Part shown: positions 50,687 to 61,087 of the stretch, one piece after another | Layout of the letters: every line of letters begins with the position of its first letter | Numbering within the stretch: the first letter of the stretch is position 1 | Origin: Symsagittifera roscoffensis | Taxonomy: Eukaryota; Xenacoelomorpha; Acoela; Convolutidae | Length of the DNA stretch: 64,000 nt | Reading direction: 5' to 3' | NCBI RefSeq assembly: GCF_963678635.1 | Contig: NC_087062.1 | Location: 34,622,052-34,686,051 of the forward strand | Notes under the pieces: model-generated | The model's database searches: none | What the model was told of the DNA's origin: nothing | What the model saw: the letters and a program-made list of their open reading frames with translations, nothing else | Made by a program: the position numbers and the translations under genes

Positions 50687-51290
50687 GCTTGGTCACGGGC
50701 ACGAGACTGTCACAAAATCACTACCTGCACAGACTGGGAGAAAGAAGAACAAGATCAAGACTAAAGTCGAGAGGAGAAGACAGCATGAGACCAGATTGGC
50801 GAAGGACAGTAAGGAAAAGACTCGATATAATCGGACCACACCAAGATGTGCGTGTACAACTAAAACAACAAAGAGAAGAACTAAAAACCAAACACTACAA
50901 TCAAGTTACACCAGGGATAAATTTCCACAGAAGGGCAACTATGGGCATACCACTCCCCCATGACACGAACAGAACCAGAGAAGACGAAATAACTTTACAC
51001 CAACTGAGGTTAAACCGTTTTCCAAATCTCCAACAAACTCTCCATCGTTTTGGGAAGGCAGACAGCCCAAACTGCCTTGAGTGCAACGAAGTCGAAAAAA
51101 CAAGTGAGCACTTCCTCCTTCACTGCCCACGATGGACAGAAGAAAGACATCAACACCTTGGCCATGAACCAACACAACAGAAACTCAACTTCAGGATGCG
51201 CCCGCAAATATCTGATCATTTCTTAAAAGCACTGGTCGGAAAAGACCCCCATATTTTAAAAGAGGGCTCACAGCGCAACAACAACAAAAC
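50687..51290 (+). pseudogene. LINE B C-terminal region with CCHC-type motif
   Basis: An open frame on the plus strand of about 200 residues containing HQLRLNRFPNLQQTLHR then CLECN and HFLLHC, the cysteine/histidine motif common near LINE ORF2 C-termini. It ends RNNNKT and TAA, the asparagines being the AAC tail read as protein. Confidence 0.65.
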
Positions 51291-51375
51291 ATAAGCAGAC
51301 AAACTCAATTTTGACCCGGATAAACCTTTTAGTTCACACATCCTGGGAAAACAGGGTCCAATCGGGACTCACCTA

Positions 51376-54300
51376 AAAGTACAAAATATTATTTCAGAAC
51401 CATTTTAAGAAGGAAACAAGCCAAGTGTCGTACGGCAAACTATCTTGGAAATCATTCTAGCTCATATAAATCAAGTCCTTGTGTTGTGCAAGGATACTGA
51501 CTATTGAATTTGTCCAAAAATATTCCGTTTACAAACTGCCTCTGAGCTTTGAATAACAATTGTTAATAAATATCAAATTCAAAAAATTCAGCGTTCTTTT
51601 TAACCAGAAAACCTATATTCCGAGTTTACACAGCTTCTTGGTAGACGCAAGCGTAGTTGCAATTGAATATTAGGTGCTTCGCAGGACCAAACCGAACAAA
51701 AAATCATTGCAAATTGTTTCGTTGGTGATCCGAATAAGATAATGTTCATAACTTTCAGTTATGAGAAAACGTGTCCGATATTGCTTCTACTAAAAATTTA
51801 CGGTATGAGAAAGAACGAATTTTTTAAGCAGAGAACCTCCCTGGCAGAACAGATTGCGAATGCCGCTTGCGTACTTGGCACAAAAAGTGACAAATCAACT
51901 TTCGACGAAACATTTAATTTGTAACACAATATATATTAGATAAGGAACTTAGCGGTGCACACTAGAAAAAAACTTAGCGGGGCAGTTAAAACCTCCCACG
52001 GTGTGTCAAAATTTCAATCTTTGACAAGTTTAAAACTCAAACATAAAATTAACTGTTTGTTTTTTGCTTGATTATAAATCATCATTATACATTCTCCACT
52101 TTCTAAAAGGTCAAAAACTCCTTTTCTGGTTAATAAAGGTGGACTCGATATACTCGCAGCAAAAATCTTTTTGCAAGAGAGAACATATAAATTCATTCTC
52201 ACCGTTTTCTACAATAGCCAAAAATCAAAAAAAAAAGTTTTAAAAAAAGGTATTCTATTACACAATTATCATCAATTGAATGAGCAACTTTTCGCCAATG
52301 TAAATTATTAAACATCAAAAATAGCAAAAAAAAGTACTAAACATTACTTCAGAAACAATTTAAGAAGAAATCAAGCCAAGTGCCGTACGGCAAACTAGCT
52401 TGGAAAACAATTAAATATTCTGTTTACACATTGCCTCTGAATTCCGTTTACACATTGCCTCTGAATTTGAATAGCATTTGTTAATATATATCAAAGGCAA
52501 GAAATTCAGCGTTCTTTTTAACCAGAAAATTTATATTCCGATTTTATAAGGCTTCTTGGTAGACGCAAGCGCAATTGCAATTGAAACATTAGATACTTCG
52601 CATGATCAAACCGAACAAAAAAACCACAGCAAATCAATTCGTTGGTGATCCGATTAAGATGAAATTTATAACTCTCGGTATAGGAAAACGTGTCCAAAAC
52701 TTTCGCTTCTCCTAATAATTTACGGTATAAGAAGGTGCGAGTTTTCTTAAGCAAAGAATCTCCCTGGCAGAACAGATTGCGAATGCCGCTTGCGTACTTG
52801 GCACAAAAAGTGACAAATCAACTTTCGACGAAACATTTAATTTGTAACACAATATATATTAGATAAGGAACTTAGCGGTGCACACTAGAAAAAAACTTAG
52901 CGGGGCAGTTAAAACCTCCCACGGTGTGTCAAAATTTCAATCTTTGACAAGTTTAAAACTCAAACATAAAATTAACTGTTTGTTTTTTGCTTGATTATAA
53001 ATCATCATTATACATTCTCCACTTTCTAAAAGGTCAAAAACTCCTTTTCTGGTTAATAAAGGTGGACTCGATATACTCGCAGCAAAAATCTTTTTGCAAG
53101 AGAGAACATATAAATTCATTCTCACCGTTTTCTACAATAGCCAAAAATCAAAAAAAAAAGTTTTAAAAAAAGGTATTCTATTACACAATTATCATCAATT
53201 GAATGAGCAACTTTTCGCCAATGTAAATTATTAAACATCAAAAATAGCAAAAAAAAGTACTAAACATTACTTCAGAAACAATTTAAGAAGAAATCAAGCC
53301 AAGTGCCGTACGGCAAACTAGCTTGGAAAACAATTAAATATTCTGTTTACACATTGCCTCTGAATTCCGTTTACACATTGCCTCTGAATTTGAATAGCAT
53401 TTGTTAATATATATCAAAGGCAAGAAATTCAGCGTTCTTTTTAACCAGAAAATTTATATTCCGATTTTATAAGGCTTCTTGGTAGACGCAAGCGCAATTG
53501 CAATTGAAACATTAGATACTTCGCATGATCAAACCGAACAAAAAAACCACAGCAAATCAATTCGTTGGTGATCCGATTAAGATGAAATTTATAACTCTCG
53601 GTATAGGAAAACGTGTCCAAAACTTTCGCTTCTCCTAATAATTTACGGTATAAGAAGGTGCGAGTTTTCTTAAGCAAAGAATCTCCCTGGCAGAACAGAT
53701 TGCGAATGCCGCTTTCGTACTTGGCACAAAAAGTGACAAATCAACTTTCGACGAAACATTTTATTTGTAACACAATATATATTAGATAAGGAACTTAGCG
53801 GTGCACACTAGAAAAAAGGGCAGTTAAAACCTGCCACGGTGTGTCAAAATTTCAATCTTTGACACGTTTAAAACTCAAACATAAAACAAACTGTTTGTTT
53901 TTTGCTTGATTATAAATCATCATTAAACATTCTCCACTTTCTAAAAGGTCAAAAAATCCTTTTCTGGTTGATAAAGGTGGACTCGATATACTCGCAGCCA
54001 AATTCTATTTGAAAGAGAGAACATATAAATTCATTCTCACCGTTTTCTACAAAAGGCAAAATTCAAAAAAAAAGTGTTTAGAAAAGGTATTCTAGTACAT
54101 AATGATCATCAATTGAAAGAGCAACTTTTCGCAAACGTAAAATATTTCACATCCAAAATAGCAAAAAAGTACAAAAAAATTTTTCAGAACCAATTTAAGT
54201 GGGAATCAAGCATAGTGTCGTACGGCGAACTATCTTCGAAATCAACTAAGCTCACATAAATCATGTCTTCGCGCTGTGCAAGGATACTAACTATTGTCTT

Positions 54301-57300
54301 TGTCCAAAAAATATTCCGTTTACACATTGCCTCTGAACTTGAAAAGCATTTGTAAATATATATCAAATACAAGAAATTCAGCGTTCCTTTTAACCAGAAA
54401 ATTTATATTCCGATTTTATAATGCTTCTTGGTAGACACAAGCGTAATTGCAATTGAAACATAAGATACTTCGCATGATCAAACCGAACAAAAAAACCACA
54501 GCAAATCAATTCGTTGGTGATCCGATTAAGATGAAATTTATAACTCTCGGTATAGGAAAACGTGTCCAAATCTTTTGCTTCTCCTTATAATTTACGGTAT
54601 AAGAAGGTGCGAGTTTTCTGAAGCAGAGAATCTCCCTGGCAGAACAGATTGCGAATACCGCTTGCGTACTTGGCACAAAAAATGAGATATCAACTTTCGA
54701 TGAAACATTTTATTTGTAACACAATAGATCTTAGATAAGGAACTTAGCGGTGCACACTAGAAAAAAACTTAGCGGGGCAGTTAAAACCTGCCACCGTGTG
54801 TCAAAATTTCAATATTTGACAAGTTTAAAACTCAGACATAAAATTAACGGTTTGTTTTTTGCTTGTTTATAAATCATCATTATACATTCTCCACTTTCTA
54901 AAAGGTCGCAAAACTCCTTTTCTGGTTGCTTAAGGTGGACTCGATATACTATTAGCCAAACTCTATTTGCATGAGAGAACAAGTAAATTCATTCTCACCG
55001 TTTTCTGCAATAGCAAATATTCAAAAAAAAACGTTTTTAGAAAAATTATTCTAGTACATAATGATCATCAATTGAAAGAGCAACTTCTCGCAAACGTAAA
55101 ATATTTCACATCCAAAATAGCAAAAAAAAAACAAAAATTTTTTTCAGAACCAATTTAAGTGGGAATCAAGCATAGTGTCGTACGGCAAACTATCTTGGAA
55201 ATCAACTAAACTCGCATAAATCATGTCTTCGCGCTGTGCAAGGATACTAACTATTGTCTTTGTCCAAAAAATATTCCGTTTACACATTGCCTCTGAATTT
55301 GAATAGCATTTGTAAATATATATTAAATACAAGAAATTCAGCGTTCCTTTTAACCAGAAAATTTATATTCCGATTTTATAATGCTTCTTGGTAGACACAA
55401 GCGTAATTGCAATTGAAACATAAGATACTTCGCATGATCAAACCGAACAAAAAAACCACAGCAAATCAATTCGTTGGTGATCCGATTAAGATGAAATTTA
55501 TAACTCTCGGTATAGGAAAACGTGTCCAAATCTTTTGCTTCTCCTTATAATTTACGGTATAAGAAGGTGCGAGTTTTCTGAAGCAGAGAATCTCCCTGGC
55601 AGAACAGATTGCGAATACCGCTTGCGTACTTGGCACAAAAAATGAGATATCAACTTTCGATGAAACATTTTATTTGTAACACAATAGATCTTAGATAAGG
55701 AACTTAGCGGTGCACACTAGAAAAAAACTTAGCGGGGCAGTTAAAACCTGCCACCGTGTGTCAAAATTTCAATATTTGACAAGTTTAAAACTCAGACATA
55801 AAATTAACGGTTTGTTTTTTGCTTGTTTATAAATCATCATTATACATTCTCCACTTTCTAAAAGGTCGCAAAACTCCTTTTCTGGTTGCTTAAGGTGGAC
55901 TCGATATACTATTAGCCAAACTCTATTTGCATGAGAGAACAAGTAAATTCATTCTCACCGTTTTCTGCAATAGCAAATATTCAAAAAAAAACGTTTTTAG
56001 AAAAATTATTCTAGTACATAATGATCATCAATTGAAAGAGCAACTTTTCGCAAACGTAAAATATTTCACATCCAAAATAGCAAAAAAAAGTACAAAAATT
56101 TTTTTCAGAACCAATTTAAGTGGGAATCAAGCATAGTGTCGTACGGCAAACTATCTTGGAAATCAACTAAACTCGCATAAATCATGTCTTCGCGCTGTGC
56201 AAGGATACTAACTATTGTCTTTGTCCAAAAAATATTCCGTTTACACATTGCCTCTGAATTTGAATAGCATTTGTTAATATATATCAAATACAAGAAATTC
56301 AGCGTTCCTTTTAACCAGAAAATTTATATTCCGATTTTATAATGCTTCTTGGTAGACACAAGCGTAATTGCAATTGAAACGTAAGATACTTCGCATGATC
56401 AAACCGAACAAAAAAACCACAGCAAATCAATTCGTTGGTGATCCGATTAAGATGAAATTTATAACTCTCGGTATAGGAAAACGTGTCCAAATCTTTTGCT
56501 TCTCCTTATAATTTACGGTATAAGAAGGTGCGAGTTTTCTTAAGCAGAGAATCTCCCTGGCAGAACAGATTGCGAATGCCGCTTGCGTACTTGGCACAAA
56601 AAATGAGAAATCAACTTTCGATGAAACATTTTATTTGTAACACATTAGATCTTAGATAAGGAACTTAGCGGTGCACACTAGAAAAAAACTTAGCGGGGCA
56701 GTTAAAACCTGCCACGGTGTGTCAAATTTTCAAAATTTGACAAGTTTAAAACTCAGACATAAAATTAACGGTTTGTTTTTTGCTTGTTTATAAATCATCA
56801 TTATACATTCTCCACTTTCTAAAAGGTCGCAAAACTCCTTTTCTGGTTGCTTAAGGTGGACTCGATATACTATTAGCCAAACTCTATTTGCATGAGAGAA
56901 CAAGTAAATTCATTCTCACCGTTTTCTGCAATAGCAAATATTCAAAAAAAAACGTTTTCGGAAAAGTTATTCTAGTACATAATGATCATCAATTGAAAGA
57001 GCAACTTTTCGCAAACGTAAAATATTTCACATCCAAAATAGCAAAAAAAGTACAAAAAATTTTTTCAGAACCAATTTAAGTGGGAATCAAGCATAGTGTC
57101 GTACGGCAAACTATCTTGGAAATTATTAAAGCTCACATAAATCAGGTCTTAGTGCAGTGCAAGGATACTAACTAGTGTCTTTGTCAAAAAATATTCCGTT
57201 TACGCAATGCCTCTGAAATCGAATAGCAATTGTTAATATATATCAAATACAAAAAATTCAGCGTTCTTTTTAACCAGAAAACTTGAATTCCGATTTTATA

Positions 57301-57311
57301 ATGCTTCTTGG
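51376..57311. repeat. Satellite array of about 0.92-0.96 kb units, left block
   Basis: The anchor CTTCTTGGTAGAC recurs at 51634, 52552, 53475, 54424, 55384, 56345 and 57304, giving periods of 918, 923, 949, 960, 961 and 959. Units beginning at about 51838 and 52761 are almost identical, lack a segment of about 65 bases present in later units, and share a private 24-base duplication (GCCTCTGAATT region). Units near 54424 and 55384 are also almost identical. Short open frames repeat with the unit, but none looks coding. Confidence 0.9.
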
Positions 57312-60300
57312 TTGTTGTTGTTGTTGTTAGCCCACGCGGGTCGGGTTGGGCTCTTCTGTCTCCAGGTCAAGGAACTTAGCAACCTCTACCGGCCGAAGCC
57401 ACAGGTCTGCTGGGGTGAGTGGGGAGGGGTTTTGGGAGCAGTTGAAAAGGTGACATGTTGTGTGGGGGGCAAGGGAACAGGTTGGGCAAAGGTGGGAGAT
57501 GGAGCTGTCGAGGCGGGATAGGTAAGTGTTAAGGAGCCGGCTGTAGCCAGACCGGAGTTGGGAGAGCTTACAGCGCGTGGGACGTGGGAGAGATTTTTCA
57601 GAGGGGTCAATCTTTGGGGGAGGGATACAAATAACTTTAGACGGAGGGGTTTCGGCTAGGAACTTGGTTACAAGGGAGGTATGGTTGTCTTTTAAAATTG
57701 GTTTGTAGTAGTTAAAAATAAAAGTGGAGACTTCGTCTCGGTCGTCCAGAACTAGAGGGTGGTTTGCGTAGACTGAAAAGTCGGTTAAAATTTTCTGGAT
57801 GTCTTCTTTGAAGCAGCTTATAATTGAGGGGCGAAGTAGACGGGGAGGAGGGGGATGTGAATGTATAAAATTAATGGGATGGTGGGAACGATAGGTAGAG
57901 ATAAAAAATTGAGATGACAGAAGGGTATGGTGGTCTTTGACCGTTAGGATTTCAGATTCACTGTGCAGGTGGGCAGTTGAACTCATTAGATTTGATCCAG
58001 TAACAACGCGAAGGGATTGGTTTTGGGCAACCTGCAGGCAATTTATGGAGGTGTTACTTGATGCGTGGGACCATGCGGGGGCTGCATAGTCAAGTATGGG
58101 GCGAATTAAAGCTTTAAAAGTTAGGAGGAGGGTTTCTTTGGAGTGACCCCAGGTTGATCCTGCTAATGCCTTCAGGATTCCGATCCTGCGTCTGGCCTTT
58201 TCAGCGGATTGTTTGCAGTGAGTGGCAAAACAAAGTGTTGGATCAAATGTCACCCCTAAGATTGTTGGATTTTTGTTTAGGGGTAGCGCCTCGTTATTTA
58301 AAAGAACACTAGGTGTTTTATTAAATTCTTTGTTATAAGAGGAGAAAAGTGTAACTGATCCTTTAGAGGACGCGAAACTTAGTTTGCGTGAGGTGAAAAA
58401 ATCGTAGAGCCTTTTTAGGTAGCTATTGAGGGAGTTTGAGGCGATATCAATATTGGAACTGCTTGCGAAGGGGTGGAAATCGTCTGCATACGAAACAAGG
58501 TTTACATTATCGGGAGGTGGCGGTGCATCATGGACATAAAAATTGAAGAGTGTGGGTGATAAAACAGAACCTTGGGGTACGCCACAGTGGATTATTCGAT
58601 GGGGGGATGTGTGTTCACGGAATGAGGTGGCAGCCTGTCGACCATTAAGGTAATTACTTAGCCAGCGGACTAGACTTCTTGGGAGGGGAGTGTCATGAAC
58701 GAGTTCCACAAGTGAGCGATGACACACCATGTCGAAAGCCTTAGATAAGTCAAGTGTGGCCAGTACCGTACGTTTAGGGGGGCGATTTTGGTTAAAACCG
58801 TCTGAAATGTAAAATTCGAGAGTGGAGAGAGCTGTGGTGGTGGAGTGAAAAGGGCGGAAGCCGTGTTGGTGTTTGGCGTTGGGGAGATGTTTGGTAAAGA
58901 TGGGGTGAACGAGCCTCTCCAGAATTTTAACTGCTGGGCAGAGTAAGGATATAGGTCTGTAAGATGTTGATTGTTTAAGATCCTTATTGGGCTTTGGAAG
59001 CGGTGCAATTTTTGAATTTTTCCAAATTTGGGGGATAATGTTTTCGGACAAAGAGATATTAAAAAGGTATGTTAAGTATTGAGTAGCAAGTGGGCCGAGA
59101 TGTTTAAGATGTATATTACAGAGGCCGTCGGGACCTAGCGCTCGCGATGGTTTGCTGTCTGCAATGGCTTGTTTAGTATTTTCAGGGGTAAAAATTGGGC
59201 TGTCTGACAGTGGTAGTTTGGCAATTTTTCTTCTCGTTATACGAAGGAGTTTGTCAGAGGCGTGGGGTCTGGCATTGGTGAATTGTTTGTTAAAAGAGCT
59301 GGTAATATCACGAGGTGAGTGTATGGGTTTAGAACCAAAAGTAATGGGGTGTCTTCCTGCCACGGGCTTAGATCCATTTAAGGAGCGTACCACTTTCCAG
59401 AACTTTCTGGCACCAGTGCGGTAGTCGCAAGTCCGGAGGAATTCTCGCCATTTATTTTCTTTGTCCTTTGCTGTCTGTTTCATGAGTCTACAGTTCAGTT
59501 GGGATATGACTTCTGGGGGGAGATTTTGTTTTCGGCTTAAATCTCTTTCGGCGGCTAGGGCAGTGGACTCGGGGGAAAGAGAGGGAGTGAAGTGGCGAAT
59601 ACGGCCAGCGGGGATGTGGTGGCGTGCTGCCCTGAGCACCAGGTCCCTCAAGAATTTCTCTCCAGCGGCAACTCCGGAAGGTGGAACCGCTGAAAAGAAA
59701 CCCTCCTCAATTTCCTCTGTGAATTTGATCCAATCTGCTTTTAAAAAATTTACAAAAGTCCTTTTAGGCGAAAAATTTATAAAATCATCCAAGGGTAGTT
59801 CTAGAAGAATGGGTAGGTGATCTGATCCTAGAGATTTAATTGGGGTCCATGATGTGGAGAGTAAGAGCGATTGGGATGCGAGGGAAATATCTGGTGACGA
59901 GAGTTGGTTTTCTGAGTTAAAAGGGACTCTGGTTTGTGTGTCATCATTTAATGGAGCAAAGGTGGATTCGGTTATTTCATTGCTAAGTACAGAGCCGCGT
60001 TGATCTTCCTCGATGTTGGAGTTCCATAGTTGTGAATGTGCGTTGGCATCTCCGAGTACTAAGGCGTCCCCAGGTTCAAGTAGTTCGGCAAGGGACGCAG
60101 AGTAACCAGGGGGACAGCTCGAGCGAGGGGGGATGTAGAAATTATAAATACGAAGCTTGGATGAACTGGCTACCACTGATATGCCCATAGCCTCTAGTGT
60201 TCCATCGTTGTTAATATTTATTTCTTCGTATTGTATCGACTCATGTATGGCTATGAGAAGACCGCCCCCTTCTTTTTCTCGATCTTTTCTAATTAAAGTG

Positions 60301-61087
60301 TAGTGTGAGCCAAGTGAGGGGTTTCGAGATTTCTTTCTTAATTTAGTTTCTTGGAAGACAGCAATATGAATTTGATTTTGAGATAAGAAAGCAGCAATTT
60401 CGGGTGCTTTTCCGGAGATACCGTTGCAATTAAATTGAAGGATTTTTAAAAGGCCTTTGGCAGGGTGTGGTGAACTATTTACATTATTAACAGCAGTATG
60501 ATTAAAATGGTTGTTTGAACTTGAGTTATTTACACTATTTACACGATTACGATTTGCGCGATTTTGGGAGGAGGAATTATTATTCGAGGAGGTGGGAAGG
60601 GTGGGAGGGGGAGGGGGGTTAGGGAGGTGGGGTTGGGGGGCGGTTAGGGAAGTTGAACAAGTTTGGGAGTTGGGGGTGGTCAAGTTAGAGGACCTGGTGC
60701 CTGGGGGAGGTAAAATGTAGGTAGAGGTACAGGTAGGGCAATAGTAGTCAAGGTGGTGTTGGTTAAGGTGGGTAAGACCACTACATTTAAGGTGAATGTA
60801 ACCACAGATGTGGCACCAGACGCTGGGCTGGGTGCGTTTGATGCGGAAAGAGCAAGGGGAGCAAAAGTAAGGCCCTGGACCAGGGTTTGGATTAATGCCG
60901 GAGCGGAGTAGTAGTATAAGGATGAGCAGACGGAGCAGCCTGGCCGGCTTCAGACGCTCCGTAACCGAAAACCCGGAGACTTCGGAGCTTCTCCCGACCC
61001 AATGGGAGGGGGGGCTTGACGCCATTTGCATCTTGGTGGGGCCCAAGATGTCGGATCCACCACTGGAAGGCGGCGTCGTCTGGATCC
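57312..61087 (-). mobile_element. Intact-looking non-LTR retrotransposon C inside the satellite
   Basis: A 3776-base insertion flanked by an exact 11-base duplication ATGCTTCTTGG (57301-57311 and 61088-61098). On the minus strand it begins GATCCAGACGACGCC, has a 5' UTR of about 55 bases, one long ORF and an (AAC)6 tail in which the stop codon TAA is the first triplet. Its composition is clearly more GC-rich than the satellite around it. The absence of any stop or shift points to a recent insertion. Confidence 0.9.
57327..61031 (-). CDS. LINE C polyprotein: 2A-like leader, zinc finger, APE endonuclease, reverse transcriptase
   Basis: 1234 codons from ATG 61031 (the frame is open further upstream without another ATG). 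In order: a hydrophobic run ending LLLRSGINPNPGP (2A-like, about residues 40-52, but lacking the usual D-x-E); a finger FCSPC...WCHICGYIHLKC; a P/S/N-rich linker; APE endonuclease (LQFNCNG, VFQETK, YNFYIPP, LGDANAHSQLW, SSPDISLAS, GSDHLPI), all catalytic blocks present; RT (YRPISLLCPAVKILERL, LDLSKAFDMV, GVPQGSVLSPTLFNFY, catalytic SYADDFHP); and a C-terminal CPTCSLAPHTTCHLFNC motif. No RNase H is seen. The layout resembles jockey/R1/CR1-type LINEs. It copies its own RNA into DNA at a nicked target. Confidence 0.92.
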   Translation of the reverse strand: MQMASSPPSHWVGRSSEVSGFSVTERLKPARLLRLLILILLLRSGINPNPGPGPYFCSPCSFRIKRTQPSVWCHICGYIHLKCSGLTHLNQHHLDYYCPTCTSTYILPPPGTRSSNLTTPNSQTCSTSLTAPQPHLPNPPPPPTLPTSSNNNSSSQNRANRNRVNSVNNSSSNNHFNHTAVNNVNSSPHPAKGLLKILQFNCNGISGKAPEIAAFLSQNQIHIAVFQETKLRKKSRNPSLGSHYTLIRKDREKEGGGLLIAIHESIQYEEININNDGTLEAMGISVVASSSKLRIYNFYIPPRSSCPPGYSASLAELLEPGDALVLGDANAHSQLWNSNIEEDQRGSVLSNEITESTFAPLNDDTQTRVPFNSENQLSSPDISLASQSLLLSTSWTPIKSLGSDHLPILLELPLDDFINFSPKRTFVNFLKADWIKFTEEIEEGFFSAVPPSGVAAGEKFLRDLVLRAARHHIPAGRIRHFTPSLSPESTALAAERDLSRKQNLPPEVISQLNCRLMKQTAKDKENKWREFLRTCDYRTGARKFWKVVRSLNGSKPVAGRHPITFGSKPIHSPRDITSSFNKQFTNARPHASDKLLRITRRKIAKLPLSDSPIFTPENTKQAIADSKPSRALGPDGLCNIHLKHLGPLATQYLTYLFNISLSENIIPQIWKNSKIAPLPKPNKDLKQSTSYRPISLLCPAVKILERLVHPIFTKHLPNAKHQHGFRPFHSTTTALSTLEFYISDGFNQNRPPKRTVLATLDLSKAFDMVCHRSLVELVHDTPLPRSLVRWLSNYLNGRQAATSFREHTSPHRIIHCGVPQGSVLSPTLFNFYVHDAPPPPDNVNLVSYADDFHPFASSSNIDIASNSLNSYLKRLYDFFTSRKLSFASSKGSVTLFSSYNKEFNKTPSVLLNNEALPLNKNPTILGVTFDPTLCFATHCKQSAEKARRRIGILKALAGSTWGHSKETLLLTFKALIRPILDYAAPAWSHASSNTSINCLQVAQNQSLRVVTGSNLMSSTAHLHSESEILTVKDHHTLLSSQFFISTYRSHHPINFIHSHPPPPRLLRPSIISCFKEDIQKILTDFSVYANHPLVLDDRDEVSTFIFNYYKPILKDNHTSLVTKFLAETPPSKVICIPPPKIDPSEKSLPRPTRCKLSQLRSGYSRLLNTYLSRLDSSISHLCPTCSLAPHTTCHLFNCSQNPSPLTPADLWLRPVEVAKFLDLETEEPNPTRVG

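Larger units (their letters stand above)
45500..51290 (+). mobile_element. Non-LTR retrotransposon B (host), split by a nested copy and rearranged
   Basis: The host element comprises 45500-45784 and 47915-51290. The first part ends inside a cysteine-rich finger that resumes exactly in frame at 47915. Then come an APE endonuclease (48050-48700), a frame-broken RT (48960-50330), an inverted duplication (50374-50684) and a C-terminal CCHC-type motif (CLECN...HFLLHC, about 51078-51122), ending in a short CAACAACAAC tail. It belongs with the AAC-tailed elements in this window. Multiple stops and shifts make it inactive. Confidence 0.7.

Noticed and set aside
52014-57079. Repeated short ORFs of about 62 codons within the satellite
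   Set aside because: They recur only because the satellite unit recurs. Diverged units break them, and no codon bias or motif is visible.
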